A model generated the notes under the pieces. That model did not search any database, was not told the origin of the DNA, and saw only the letters and a list, made by a program, of their open reading frames with translations. This document shows positions 1-49,567 of a DNA stretch of 64,000 bases, piece after piece; within the stretch, counting starts at the first letter, position 1, and the number at the start of each line of letters is the position of its first letter. The translations under genes and the position numbers were made by a program. This DNA is from Nipponacmea schrenckii. Taxonomy: Eukaryota > Mollusca > Gastropoda > Lottiidae. Location: the NCBI GenBank assembly GCA_030562195.1, contig JAUJPP010000012.1, positions 8,928,001-8,992,000 on the forward strand, in the 5' to 3' direction.

Positions 1-532
1 AAAAGTCTAATTCTATTCCACATTTTCCACGGTACTTTGAAAACATTTGAAATCAAATGGAGATCATGCTGTTTATTTTCTACCATTTCACATTCAAAAT
101 GATGGTAGAAATACTCACGTTTAGTAAACTATGGAGTTTTATATTTGAGAATAAACGCTCAAGAAGTTCAGCCTAAAACAAGTGATTATAAATGTGTTAA
201 TTTGACAGGAATTTTAATAAGCATATGAATAAGCATCAATGTTAATTAAAACTGAATATAGTGTGTTATGTATGTTTATTTCATATTAAATCATTTGAGT
301 CTATTGGTGTCTGTGATTGAAATTGTGTAGAGTTATCTCCCTTGTTACTTTATCCTTTTGTAATATTTGAATGTATTTGCAATTATCTTTAGTTTACAAT
401 ACCAAAAAGGAGAATGGTATGTAATGATGTGTAAGAAATTTTTAATATTAAAATGTGTCATATGTGTAAATGTTTTAAGTAGTGTGAACTTTCATTTAAG
501 TGTAATGATCAAATTCAACAAAATGTACTTAC
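1..532 (-). other. CASK intron 10, 5' part
   Basis: This stretch lies downstream of the exon 10 donor on the minus strand. I looked for the second half of the L27 domain and saw no matching open segment. A 'gtgagtat' donor-like string near 111-118 has no coding sequence before it. Otherwise it is simple AT-rich intron DNA. Confidence 0.7.
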
Positions 533-35984
<35,452 letters not shown>

Positions 35985-36969
35985 CTGAAAGTAAACAGGG
36001 GATCAAATTAAGTCTTCATCAGTAGGACTGATACAGATCTGGTAAAAGGTTTCCACAACACCTCTTACATTCATTTCATTAAAGTAAAAGAAGAGTCTTT
36101 TCCACCTTCAATATAGTGCTGAATGACATAATGAAATATGAGAATCGCTGTGGATGTGCAGCCTCTTTACTATATTAGTCTATTTCTTTAATTGTTCATC
36201 ACATCAGCTAAAAAGACAGCTAAATTAAACAATAAATCAACTGTCTGGTTAACCTCCAATTCACCACTTGCTTAGCTAGGTTCAGTTAAGTTCAGAATGT
36301 TGTCACTTCAATGATGTTGAATTGCAGGAAAACCTGAGCCTGATTTTATTTTGAAAAGGTATTTACAGAAACAACTACAGTTTCAAAATAAAATGAAGCT
36401 CATGAAAATCTCTATATTCATTCAGAATTCTTTACATAAACAAAATGATTATCATTACCTACTATAGATTGCCATGGATTATTCAATTTTGAAAGAGGTT
36501 TCTGACAAAATGGTGTGAGTCTATTTAATGTGTCAATAAATGTTTTACATGTTGATTTTAAGATAATATTTATATAGAAATAAAGGTTTGTTGACGATTG
36601 GTTGACTCTACATAGCAGATTGTTTGTAGTGTACAATCAAGTTAACTCACTATGTTTTAAATTATAAGGGTTCCATTAAACCAAGCATTCATTTTGCATC
36701 ATTTCTTTCCTTACGTTTTGATATACTGTTCTATATTTACGTTAACCAGATTGAAGAATAAACAAATCAAATATTAAATGTAACCTATCTGTTAATTTTA
36801 TAAATTGAGTAACAGTTTGGTGTATGTTTTATGTCCTACTTGACCTTTCAACTTTTCAACAGGATTCAAAGTACTACACCTTAAAAGGCATTCAATTTAA
36901 TAGTTCAGATATATAGTTCCCTGCCTTAGATATCCAGACTAGAAATTTCAAAAAAAAATCTGGGAGGTT

Positions 36970-37589
36970 GACAAGAGTCAATAAATAAAATATTTTTCTG
37001 ATTTTTCAAAGAATTCAAGAACACGGGCAATAACTCTAAGTAAATATTTGTCGATCTGATTTTCAATAGGGTTCATCCTAAGTGGATTACAAAGTTTAAA
37101 CTAAATTCATCAAGATATCAGCTCTGTGTCCTGTCAACAATAACAAGGGCATTAACTCATATTAAATATTTTGCAATTTGTCTGATTTATCAATAGGCTT
37201 TATCTTTGGGTGATTACAAACCCTCACAACAAATTTTGTCAAAATCCATCCAGAAACCATCTGTCATATAGTGTCCACAAACAATTCAAGAACAAAAGCA
37301 GATGTGTTTTCAAGAACAATCACTCACAATGTTTCATCAAATCCATCAAGAAACCAGCTCCATAAAGAATTCAAGGACAAGGGCAATTACTCATTGTAAT
37401 TATTTTTCGATTGGTTTGATTTTCAAAAGGGTTCATCCCTGGGTGAGTATAATGGCTCACATCAAGTTTCATCAAAATCCATCAAGAAACCAGCTCTCTT
37501 ATGTGTCCATAACAATCGTGGATGGACAGACAGACAGACAGGGGCGACTGCTATATACACCCACATGAGAGCGTGGGCGTATAAAAGCT
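36970..37589 (+). repeat. 'tacgcccac' element, medium copy
   Basis: About four modules with 'gggcaataactc', 'caatagggttcatcc' and 'tcatcaaaatccat' are followed by 'gacagacagacagacagg' and a terminal hairpin 'acacccacatgagagcgtgg' then 'gcgtataaaag'. The left head is not recognisable. Short frames across it reflect the repeat. Confidence 0.85.
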
Positions 37590-40573
37590 AAGCCGTTTAT
37601 CATGCAGATGGTATGAATTAAGAAGAAGCCTACAGTATAACCAGTTTATCATATAGAATTATATCAAACGGAAGCTGTGTATAAATAATTATTATATAAA
37701 ATATCAATAAATTGTTCACAAGAAACTTTACTGCTGAAATGATAATAGAGCATGCTGATAGACTTGGTGATAAGACATTATCAAGATAAATACTTCATTA
37801 TATAGTATATCATTCGAAAAATAATCTCATTAAAAAATATTGAAATATAGCTTTATTGTGACATATGGTTATTGCTTGAATGATTTATAGTGAATTGATG
37901 TACACAGATAAGACATGTCAAGATACAGGTATTGCATTATATATTGTATATATATATATATGGATACCTTTCATTACATAATACATAAACAATATAGTTG
38001 GAAACGGGTAGTGTTAACCCACTCCATTATCAAATATATCCAGCACTAGTAACCATCAACATCTATCATCAAATATTTGTCCAAATAAGACCACCACACA
38101 ATTCTTATCAAACAACATATTTGAAACAGTTAGATATTTTCTAGGTTATTAAAGACTGGGTTGTTTTCTTGTTTGAAATTGTGCTAAAGATCTAGCTTTA
38201 AAAAAGAAATTCTTTAGCTTAAAACTAAGAATTTAGTTTTCAGGAAAGTAAAAACTTTTATGGAAACATACAGTATCATGCAAGTGTTGATCAAATCAGC
38301 AAGTACATTTCAAAAAGAAAATCAAATGAGGCTCTATAACATGCAATCCTGTTACCCATTGATCAACATAGTGAGAGAAAAAATAAAATATCACAAAAGG
38401 CTTTAGAAAATTCTAGAATGAACAAAATTTCCAAAGAATCTGTGTCTGGTCTTTAGAAATGTAACTCAATGAGAATTGATCTTGGTGCACACTAGAGCAT
38501 TTATCAGGTGAAATCTACAGATGGTTTTTACAATTTTCACTATAAATTCAGAATATAAAGTCAGACTATTAACAGGACTGATGTAAAATATTTTCTGCTG
38601 ACCAAGCAATTTTTGGATGAATTTTGAGATATGTAAACTAAATTCTTAAATAGTTCAGCTCTGAAAACTTGTATGGCAACAGCTTTGTTTTCTCTGTGTT
38701 CAATTTTATTTTTCAGAATGTCAGTAGTAAAATGTATTTAGAAATTGAAAAAAAAATAGTATCAAATTAAATTATAGACTGAGTCCGTTTCTGTTCTCAA
38801 CAATCTATTAACTGATCAAATATAAACAACCGTTAAATTGACACAAGATTGAAGCTTTTTTTATTCCTTTAAATCCTACGTCTGTTTGTTTTGACAAAAA
38901 TCAATCAATGGATAGATAACTCTTGATGGATAAGATGTAGCTGGAGGTGTATTGATCAATTATTCACAGAGAATTATATAATAAAAGAGGTGCAAATGTT
39001 CTCCTCAATATTTTAATGTATAAAACATTTCTATTAAATTGGTGGAAATTTTCATAGTCATTTTGGTCAAATTGATTTCAACGCCATCCATATACCCATA
39101 ATCTACCTCTTTCTAAACAGTACATTACAATAAGGCCAAAAATTATCAGATTAGCAAGAGTGTCAAATTTCTCAGATTTTCAACATTTGCAGCATGTTAC
39201 TATTTATAGCTTGCTGACCTGGATAAGATTGGGTACTATACCTCACTAAAATAAATTTAAAAAAAACAATTCAGTGGTAAATATCATATATTTTATTTGT
39301 TTCTAAATTATTCAGTTCATTTATTTTGTTTTGAATAAAATGTTCTTCAGTATCGAGTTACATGTTACAGGAGATTAATGAGGTACCTTCCAAAAGCATT
39401 GTGATGTTGTCAGCACTAAGAAAATGAAGTTGTTTTAAAAATCACTGTTATTATTTTTGTCATCACTTAAAGTCACTTTCAGATAAGTTTCTGAAACAGA
39501 TACCGTATTCGTATTCCTACAGCCTATAATAGTTTTCTGATTGAAAGATTTTCTGTTTTACGATACAATCAAACATCAGCTGGAACTTGTGCAAATAGAA
39601 GATCATCTTCGTTGTCATCCTTGGATGCATTGCCAGTAAGGAATCCACATCTTGCAAAAAACTTTTGGACTCATCAATCCTTACTATTAAGGTGGTCATG
39701 AAATGTAACTTGCTTTGAAAGCAAGGATAATGCCTGAATCGAAAAATAGACTTCAATGTTACTGAAATTATATGGGGTACCATTAGAAGGAGGTTTGTAT
39801 ACTACGCATTTGTCAATTCAACTGTTCTAGCCACTCTGTGTAAAGGATACTGCCATCCAAAACTCAACTCCAGTTAAGTTTAGTACTTTCACCAATAACA
39901 TTTAATTCTGTAATGTAGCACAATATCCATAATAAACCAATAATCTGATGCTTTAAGCCATTAACTTATCAACTATAAGTAATTAAGATGAGTTGATGTT
40001 AAATTTTACAGTTTTTTTCGAGTGTCGGGAACACTAATTAGTGTTGGAATCCAGAATATACAAATGCCAGAATACTCAAAGTTTTTTTAAACATGGATCA
40101 GAAGGAAATCAATGGAATGCAGAATCAACGCAGAATGTCAGATTACTCTGAGTAAACTGAAGTTTCTTACAGAGCACACAGTGTGACTAGCTTTAGAACA
40201 GTTCTATTAAAGAACATATTTCTAATGACTATTTCAAATCAGAAATCAATGGTAGGTTAAGTGGATTTTTCTAAAATGAAATAACGGTTTAAATATCTTA
40301 TCATTGAATCATACAAAATTCATTTCCTTTCCTATCAGTTTCAATCTTCACCGATTCCACATTCAATAAAGTGTATTGAAAGAGAAGAACTTGAGGGCAG
40401 TAGTTAATGTAATATTTATCTTCACTGACTCTATGTATTAATGGAATTTTAATCGATGTCAGTAGAATCACATTTTAAATGTCAAACAATCATTTAACTT
40501 TTATTAAAACAAAGATTATTTCAAATAACTATGAAAGTTTTAAAATTACAAGATGAAATATATCATAAAGATA

Positions 40574-42561
40574 GCTTGCCAGGCAAGGTAATATACGCCC
40601 ACTGGCAGCATTTATTTCAAATAAAAACTTTTCAGTAAGGTTACAATAAGTGGAATGAAATATTCAACCTTCCAACCTATTTTTTTCTAGGGTCTCTAGT
40701 TTCATTAAAAACTGTCAAGAATTGTACCTAATAACAACTCATTAAATATTTTTATGATTTGCAATTGGGTTCACCCTTAATAATATTTTGATATTTTTAA
40801 TTCTTAATAAGGCTCATCCTTGGTTGATATTAAACAATTTCAGCGAGTTTTGTCAAAAAGAAATTTTAGAGTGTTCACAAGCCAAAAGTTTAAAGCGTTT
40901 TTGAAAACAGGCGCAACAACTGACACTAGATATTTTTCGATTTATCTGATTTTCAATAGCTTTTATCCTTGTGAGAAAACAAATACTAAAGCCAAGTTTC
41001 ATCAAAATCCATTCAAAATTGTTCTTTCTAGAGTGTTTACGAGTTAACACGTTTTCAAAAACAAGGTCAATAACTTGTACTAAATATTTTTCGATTTTCA
41101 ATAGGGTTCATCCTTGGGAGACAACAAATAACACAGCCAAGTTACATCAAAATCCATTAAAAATTGTTCTTTCTAGAGTGTTTACAAGCTAAAATTGAAC
41201 GCGTTTTCAAGAACAAGGGCTATAACTGACATTAAATATATTTCTATTTATTTGATTTATAATAGGGTTCATCCTTGGGTACCAACAAATACTCAAGCCA
41301 AAGTTAATCAAAATCCATTAAGAATAGTTCTTTCTAGAATGTTTACAAGCTAAAATTGAATGCGTTTTCAAGAACAAGGGCAGTAACTCATACTAAAAAA
41401 TTTTTCGATTTCGCTGATTTTCAATAGGGTTCATCCTTGAGTTATAACACACTCTCACACCAAGTTTCATCAAAATCCGTCAAGAATTGTGCAATGTAGA
41501 GTGTTTACGAGACAAAAATCGAACGCGTTTAAAAGAACAAGGGCACTAATTCATATTAGATATATTTTGATATTTTCAATTAGGCTCATCCCTTGCGATA
41601 TCCAACAATTTCAGTGAGTTTTGTCAACATTGGTCATGAATTGTACCTTCTAGAGTGTTTATTAGCCAAAAAGTTAAACCCGTTTTCAAACACAAGGGCA
41701 ATAACTGACACTAAATATATTTTGATTTATTTGATTTTCAAAAAGGTTCATCCTTGGGTAAAAACAAATACTCAAGCCAAGTTTTATCAAAATCCATTAA
41801 GAATTGTTCTTTCTAGAGTGTTTACAAGCTAAAATTGAACGCGTTTTCAAACACAAGGGCAATAACTGATACTAAATATTTTTCGATTTAACTGAATTTC
41901 AATAGGGTTCATCCTTAGGTGATTACAAATACTCATGCCAAGTTATGTCAAAATCGCTCAAGATTTTGACTTGTAGAGTGTTTACAAGGCAAAAATCCAA
42001 CACATTTTATAGAACAAGGGCAATAATTCCTATTAAATATATTTCGATATTTGCTATTTTCAAAAGGGTTCATTCTTGGGTGATATTAAACAATTTCAGC
42101 AAGTTTCGTCAAATTCGGTCATTAACTGTGCTTTGTAGAGTGTTTACAAGCTAAAAATTGAACGCGTTTTCAAAAACAAGGGCAATAACTGATATTAATT
42201 TTTTTTCGATTTGACTGGTTTCCAATAGGCTTCATCCTTGGGTGATAACAAATACTCAGGCCAAGTTTCATTAAAATCCATTAAAAATTGTTCTCTCAAG
42301 AGTGTTTACAAGCTAAAATTGAACGCGTTTTCAAGAACAAGGGCAATAACTCATACTAAATGTTTTTAGATTTCGCTGATTTTCGATAGGGTTTATCCTT
42401 GAGTTATAACATACTCTCACACCAAGTTTCATCAAAATCAGTCAAGAATTGCACCGTGTACAGTGTTTACAAGCAATTGTGGACGGACGGACCGTCGGAC
42501 CGACGGACGGACGGATGTGGGTGACGACAATATATGCCCCCCATTTCATGTGGGCGTATAA
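40574..42561 (+). mobile_element. 'tacgcccac' element, longest copy (2.0 kb, about ten units)
   Basis: The head 'ttgccaggcaaggtaata' and 'tacgcccactggcag' is followed by roughly ten tandem units averaging 160 bp. The 'acaagggcaataact' motif recurs at intervals of 151-164 bp. The consensus unit includes 'aatagggttcatccttggg', 'agtttcatcaaaatccatt' and 'tctagagtgtttacaagc'. The element ends in a 'gacggacggac' tract and the hairpin 'catttcatgtgggcgtata'. Terminal 'tatacgcccac' and 'gtgggcgtata' are inverted. Frames starting with Met in each unit reuse the same residues and are not genes. Confidence 0.9.
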
Positions 42562-43458
42562 AAAGGTGGTCTGATTTTTAATATATATTGTAGAAAAGTT
42601 AGTGCTAAAATGAATGTAACATAAAATCTAGTATTGTTAATGGAAAGATTTTTTGGCTGTTAATTTTTATACTGCCCAACACCTCAAACATTTTCAATGT
42701 TTACTTAAATCTATTTATGTTCCTAGATTTTTATTCTTTTGGGGGTTTAAACAAAAAAAATCTACCTGAACCAAAACAATTATTACTCTCTGTTATTTTT
42801 TAAATCACCCAGTTTATAACAAATTCATATAAATTAAGTAAAAAAAAAGGATGTAATAGCATCTTTTTAAGTATAACTAATACTACTTTGTGGATCCACC
42901 ATCCAGCATAGGATTATAATATGAATAATCAAGAGCTTTCAAAGCTTGAATATTGGGATCATACATATAACAATATATCTGTATTGCATTACATGATAGT
43001 GTTTTAATGGCGAAACATGCAAGTTACAGTTTCCACATTGGATAACAAAGGTCATATTGTAAAGAGCAAGTTATTCAAACATCTGTTGACAATATTCATT
43101 CTTGTTAGGTATTAGACTATGCAAATATCTTAGCCTATTGTCTTCTTAAATTGTCATTTGCTCAAGACTGGCAAAGTGTGACCAGGAGATAGGCAGAATT
43201 TAGAGGTTTAGAATAAGAGTCTTTTGGTCAATAATGCTTCATGAAATTTTTTGTGAATTTCATAACAGAAACCAAAGACAACTATCAAAATGTCAATCAG
43301 TACTTTTTGTAAATTCCAAAAAATCAAAAAACAAAGTCATTCTGGGCCAATTAAGATTAACCATTTGTCCATTAAATCATCTGCATATGTAGATGATTTT
43401 AGATCCATGTTAAAAACACTTTTGGTTGGTCATTAATATTAGACTTATTGTGTATATA

Positions 43459-43634
43459 CAGTAGAACCTGTATTCAGAGACCATTTTGGGAGTGTAAATA
43501 CATGGTCGCTGGTCGCCTAATGAAGGTGGTTGCTAATCAGTCGTTAGTTACATTGAAAACTCATAGTGGGGACTTTATTGTGGTCATTATTGAAGGTGGG
43601 CTCATGATAAAGGTGGTCGCATGAGGATATACTG
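43459..43634. mobile_element. Short MITE with 'cagtagaacct' end
   Basis: The left end 'cagtagaacctgtatt' and the complement of the right end, 'cagtatatcctcatg', are imperfect inverted repeats flanked by TA on both sides. The 176-bp interior repeats 'ggtggtcgc' and 'atggtcgctggtcgcc'. It is suggestive of a pogo/Tc1-type non-autonomous element. Confidence 0.5.
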
Positions 43635-44404
43635 TATGTGGATGACATTGTCAGCGCTTTGAGCACTTTCCAAGTACAGTGCATTTTAATACTTTATATA
43701 AGACTAATTCTATAATTGTAAGTTCAATACACTATTTGATAAATTTTTGCCTATCCAGTTTCAAATTCATAGATCATAAGCTGACAAGCAATAAATCATG
43801 AGAAAATCCAATTTCTCGATTGGGTAAAATAATATTTCTAGTAGCCTGATTTTCTAATGATTGGAAGAAGATATTTGGTGAGAAAAGAGTAGGTGATTTA
43901 TCAATTATAATATCGACTTGTCATCATCAGTCTCAAACTGTAAAGGAAATATTCCACAAAATGAAGGAAATATTCCACAAAATGACTATATCCCTGGTTC
44001 TTTTATAGTGTTTGTGGTGGTTCAGAGAGTTAAACAGAATCTGGATATAACCGTGATTGCAGAATCCAAGCTCAAAGGAAGCTTTATTTTTTATATTCTT
44101 ATACATATTCTTAATAAGAAATTATTATCAAGCAACTGGAAGAGGCATTTATAGTTGTCCTTATCATTTCAACAAAAGAAAACTTCAATATAATCTTCAG
44201 AATCAATACAATGTACCATACAATATTCACTGACTGATAAAATTGAACAAAAGACAGATTAGGCTCCACTAATGATGCTGATCAAATCATCTTGCATAAT
44301 ACATAAACATGCAGTCAACCTATTTTGATACCTAAGTAGTTAATGAACCTAAATGCCTGATTTGTTTAATTCCAACTATAGTTTCTTCTACCACGAAACA
44401 AACA

Positions 44405-44640
44405 GACTTCCTGCTTTTGACATCCTTCTCTTCTGGACAGGCAATGCCAAACAGTGTGCAATGAGGGAAATTTTTCAGGACAATAGCTTACTCTATTTGC
44501 AATTACCAAATGTAGAGGGATTTTTAATGTGCATAGTCTGTAGCACACAGGTCCTCAGTTTATTGTGCCATCTGAACAACTAGATGCTTTTACCATATCA
44601 GCCTCTCTGACCTGCATCACTGATAAGAAGAAACCGATAC
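44405..44640 (-). mobile_element. Diverged SINE copy lacking its tRNA head
   Basis: Strings such as 'cagtgtgcaatgagggaaat', 'tgtagcacacaggtcctc' and 'gacctgcatcactgataag' match the SINE at 48598-48970 in order and orientation. Neither the tRNA-like head nor the 3' tail is recognisable, so this is an old, truncated copy. Confidence 0.8.
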
Positions 44641-46694
44641 ATGAAGTGGTGCCAAGAAGCGTATAAGTGATCAATTGGGTGAAGTTTCATTCTTGCAGAT
44701 AATACATGAAGTGGTTCTTATAAGCACTGAAGTGGCCAATTGTGCGAAGTTCCAGTTTTTTGCAGATATTGAAGAAACACTGATGAAGAAGAAATATAGG
44801 AAATTCCCAGTGCATCATTACTTTTCTGCCACATCAAATAATCATCTGTTGAACTGGTGATAAATTTTGCTTCTTATAAATCTGTTGAAATCTAATTAGC
44901 CATTATTTCATTACAAGTTTCCGGTGAAAACTCAATTTACATTTCCAATAAAATATGACAGGAGTTGAATACAAATGAGAGAGCATATTTATTATACTGT
45001 TCTGTAGTCTAAACAATAAATGATTGAATATTCTGCAGTGCTTTTCTGTATTCTGACAGATGAAATTTCAGACTTGCACTGTCTACCTACATCAAACTTT
45101 ACAAATAACCTTTTAAGATTTGAATATTAATTATAAAAACATGGCTAGAAATATAAAGATGAGTGAATGTATATTTTATCTAAAATGCATTTAAACAGAA
45201 GATCTTTTAGCTCGAAATTCCCCTGAGGCCAGTGTATTAAATTAAATACCAACCAAAGAATCTTTATATTATCATCACTGCAAGGCAATGACAACAGAAA
45301 GTCCAATTCTCATAAAAAATAATCAATTAAAATTTTCCAATGAAAATGCACAGGCATAGATAGATATACACAGCTTATTTCTCCAACTAAGGTCAAGGTG
45401 ACTTGTTAAACACAGATGAGCTCGAACACCTCAGAATTTATAAGATCAATGATTGGTGGTATAATGCCATTTGAGAATACAATTCTCCAGAAGTTAAGAT
45501 TGTCTAAACTTCATTGTGTAGGTTTTGAATGAATATATTTTTCTAGTTCCAAAAATGGCTGAAATTGAACTGATGGGTATTAAAGATGTTGAATAGAATG
45601 TCTACTACTTAATCTTTGATACTAGGATACTAAGATATCAGAACATCACAGCACATACATATGAAATGATGTAACCCAAATAAACAGTGACAGATGGTCA
45701 TTTTAAATAAGGATGATATGGTTTATGTGGTAACACTCATTAATTAAATGAATACCTACCCTAAACAGGTATGAACATTTTCTGAACAAGGACATGGAGG
45801 CGGTGGAAGACGATATTCTCTAACAACTGAAGTATCTAATCCATTAGAACACTGCATCACCATTCTGTTAGAACTTATTCAATATTTATTGTTCATCCTT
45901 TTAAAATAACTGTTTTTATCACTATATTCCTTGTATACTATATATATGTCAACATTATCATATATTCAATATCACATATTATTTATATATCATAAATAAA
46001 ATCAATGATTATAATATGCACTTGTTATTGCACATTTTTCACCATATATACCACAAACTGCGCATTGATCAATAATCATTCTTTATTTCAGATTTTCAGA
46101 AATTATATAAAATATATCATCTGTTGAAAATGTACTGTGAAGCAGTATATTTTAAACATGATAATTAATCCTATGACTGTATTTAATATTCAAAGATAAC
46201 TTTATGTTAATCTGCTTTAAGGTATTGTCAGGTATTTAGATAAATTGATCACAAAATCCAAAATTCCTATTGATATAGGATCTATATTATTCATTTTCTT
46301 CCAGACATGTATAATTAGATTATAATCCTGTCTTCATCACCTGTTAAAAAATTATAAACTCACACTTTATATCACTAAATATCATCACATGATAGGTCAA
46401 TTTCATTAAATCACAGTCAAGTTAGATTCTAGTTTAGTAATAACAACATATTTTAAAGTGTGTTATATGCACAGATTCTGAAACAATAAAGAAATCAATC
46501 AAGAAATAAATGGAAACAATCATAAGAGTTTGCTTTCAGACACATTTTAAATCAATTCAGCTGCTCCCACGTATACCACTAAAAGGAAAAATTTTCAGAT
46601 GCTATTAGCAACTACCTTCATAAATACATGTGTATCATTTATAAATAATGTATCTTATTTAACTATTTTATATCAACAGCAAAAACTAAAATGC

Positions 46695-46990
46695 AAAAGA
46701 ATGCACAAAGAATTGTAGTCTGTAGAGTGAGCACGAATTGCACCCTATAGCTAATAATGGTAAAAAAAAGCTTAGTCAGACACCAAAAACATGAGAAAAA
46801 TCATTTGATCATCATAAAAAAACAATAGGGATCATTTTCATAATGACACTGACCCAAAAGATAAAATTAAAAAGAATCCATAAAGAATTGTAGCCTGACA
46901 GTGGACAGTGGACAGGAGTTGCACCCTTTAGCTAATGGAAAAATTATCGGATCATCACAAAAGTCAATAGGGATCATCTTCATAATGACA
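46695..46990 (+). repeat. Two tandem copies of a roughly 160-bp unit
   Basis: 'aaagaattgtag', 'ttgcaccctatagctaat' and 'caatagggatcattttcata' occur near 46708-46845 and again, diverged, near 46883-46990. The second copy carries a small 'gacagtggacagtggacagg' expansion. It directly precedes the minisatellite. Confidence 0.75.
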
Positions 46991-47014
46991 AAATAAAAAA
47001 CAAAATAAATTTGT

Positions 47015-49012
47015 ATCAATATAATATATCAACAGAAAGAACAACTATAATATATCAACAGAAAGAACAACTATAATATAATATACCAACAGCAAGAACA
47101 ACTATAATATAATATATCAACAGCAAGAACAACTATAATATAATATTCCAACAGCAAGAACAACTATAATATATCAACAGCAAGAACAACTATAATATAA
47201 TATGTCAACAGCAAGAACAACTATAATATAATATATCAACAGCAAGAACAACTATAATATAATATGTCAACAGCAAGAACAACTATAATATAATATATCA
47301 ACAGCAAGAACAACTATAAAATAATATATAAACAGCAAGAACAACTATAATATACCAACAGCAAGAACAACTCTAATATATTAACAGCAAGAACAACTAT
47401 AATATATCAACAGCAAGAACAACTATAATATATCAATAGCAAGAACAACTATAAAATAATATATCAACAGCAGGAACAACTATAATATAATATACCAACA
47501 GCAAGAACAACTATAATATAATATGTCAACAGCAAGAACAACTATAAAATAATATGTCAACAGCAAGAACAACTATAATATATCAACAGCATGAACAACT
47601 ATAATATATCAACAGAAAGAACAACTATAATATATCAACAGCAAGAACAACTATAATATATCAACAGCAAGAACAACTATAATATAATATATCAACAGCA
47701 AGAACAACTATAATATAATATATCAACAGCAAGAACAACTATAATAGATCAACAGCAAGAACAACTAAAATATACCAACAGCAAGAACAACTATAAAATA
47801 ATATATCAACAGCAAGAACAACTATAATATATCAACAGCAAGAACAACTATAATATATCAACAGAAAGAGCAACTATAATATATCAACAGCAAGAACAAC
47901 TATAATATATCAACAGCAAGAACAAATATAATATATCAATAGCAAGAACAACTATAATATATCAACAGTAAGAATAACTATAATATATCAACAGCAGGAA
48001 CAACTATAATATAATATACCAACAGCAAGAACAACTATAATATAATATGACAACAGCAAGAACAACTATAATATAATATATCAACAGCAAGAACAACTAT
48101 AATATAATATGTCAACAGAAAACAACTATAATATATCAACAGAAAGAGCAACTTTAATATATCAACAGCAAGAACAACTATAATTATATCAATAGCAAGA
48201 ACAACTATAATATATCAACAGTAAGAATAATATAATATATCAACAGCAGGAACAACTATAATATAATATACCAACAGCAAGAACAACTATAATATAATAT
48301 GTCAACAGCAAGAACAACTATAATATTATATGTCAACAGCAAGAACAACTATAATGTAATATATCAACAGAAAGAACAACTATAATATAATATATCAACA
48401 GCAAGAACAACTATAATATATCAACAGCAAGAACAACTTTAACATATCAACAGCAAGAACAACTATAAAATAATATATCAACAGCAAGAACAACTATAAT
48501 ATAATATATCAACAGAAAGAACAACTATAATATAATATATCAACAGCAAGAACAACTATAATATATCAACAGAAAGAACAACTATAATATATTAACAAAT
48601 GAAATGAAATGAATGGAGTTTTACGTCCTACTGTTCTGCACCTTATGGGCTAATGAAGACAGGCAACGCCATGCAGTGTGCAATGAGGGAAATTTTGCCA
48701 GGACAGCGGCATTAGCCTACTCTTTTTTGCGATTTCCAACTGTCGAGGGATCTTTAACGTGCACAGCCTGTAGCACACAGGGCCTCGGTTTATTGTCCCA
48801 TCCGAACGACTAGATGCTTTTTCCATGTCAGTCCCTCCGACCTGCATCACTGACAAGGGGAAACCGGGCTGAAAAATCCGAAAGTTCATCTCGACCTTTT
48901 GCCGGGATTGAACCCTGGACCTTCAGGTTAGCGAGCAAGCGTCTAACCCACTGAGCCACCGCGGCTCCTATATAATATATTAACAGCAAGAACAACTATA
49001 ATATACCAACCG
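47015..49012 (+). repeat. 26/31-bp minisatellite, split by a SINE
   Basis: The unit 'tatcaacagcaagaacaact' plus 'ataata' occurs in two lengths, about 26 and 31 bp. The longer form has an extra 'taata'. Point variants ('agaaagaac', 'gtcaac', 'ccaac') are mixed along it. It runs for nearly 1.6 kb, is interrupted at 48598-48970 by a SINE, and resumes for a few degenerate units. Neither unit is a known satellite to me. Confidence 0.95.
48598..48970 (-). mobile_element. Full-length tRNA-derived SINE with 15-bp target duplication
   Basis: Read on the minus strand, the element starts 'aggagccgcggtggctcag', whose 'tggctcagtgg' and 'ggttcaatccc' are A- and B-box-like RNA polymerase III promoter elements of a tRNA-derived head. 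It continues for about 370 bp and ends 'ggacgtaaaactccattcat'. The 15-bp string 'tataatatattaaca' occurs on both sides (48583-48597 and 48971-48985). The insertion lies inside the minisatellite, so it is younger than that array. Confidence 0.95.
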
Positions 49013-49567
49013 AAAGCAACTATAATGCATTAAGAGCAAGAAAACTGAAAGATATCAACAGAACCAAATAACAGAAAGAAATAAGAACTGTAGTAAAAAA
49101 GAGAAAAAACGACTGCAAGACAAAAGAACCCGATTCTGTAAGACATGAACAACAGAAAAGTTTCAAACCCTAGAACAATTACAGTTACTGTAACACACTT
49201 GCAACACTAATAGTCAACTACTACAACAAATTTCACAATTCTCTCTCTCTCAACTGATTTTGAACTCAACTGTAAAATAAATTCATCATTTCTGTTGAAT
49301 TAATATTATCTGTAACAGCTCAATCTATTTCAGATAGAAAAGCATCAATATTTCTGTTGATTGAAATCAAAAATAGCTGAAAGCTTCAAAATATGATTTC
49401 ATCAACTATTGAATTTCATATTGAATACTGTTTTTGTTTACAAAAGACTACCTTAGTTTCATCTATCATTTCTACAGAACAATTTGGATTTAACATCTTA
49501 CGTCCTCCACAATCATCTGCTATTATCAATATCAGACAAAATAAATACAAAATATAACTTTAAAAAA

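Noticed and set aside
40820..42154. Five similar plus-strand frames ending 'LSRVFTS'
   Set aside because: They are successive reads of the same 160-bp non-coding unit.
48900..48968. tRNA gene on the minus strand
   Set aside because: The tRNA-like sequence with A and B boxes is the head of a SINE with a target duplication. It does not close into a convincing mature tRNA.
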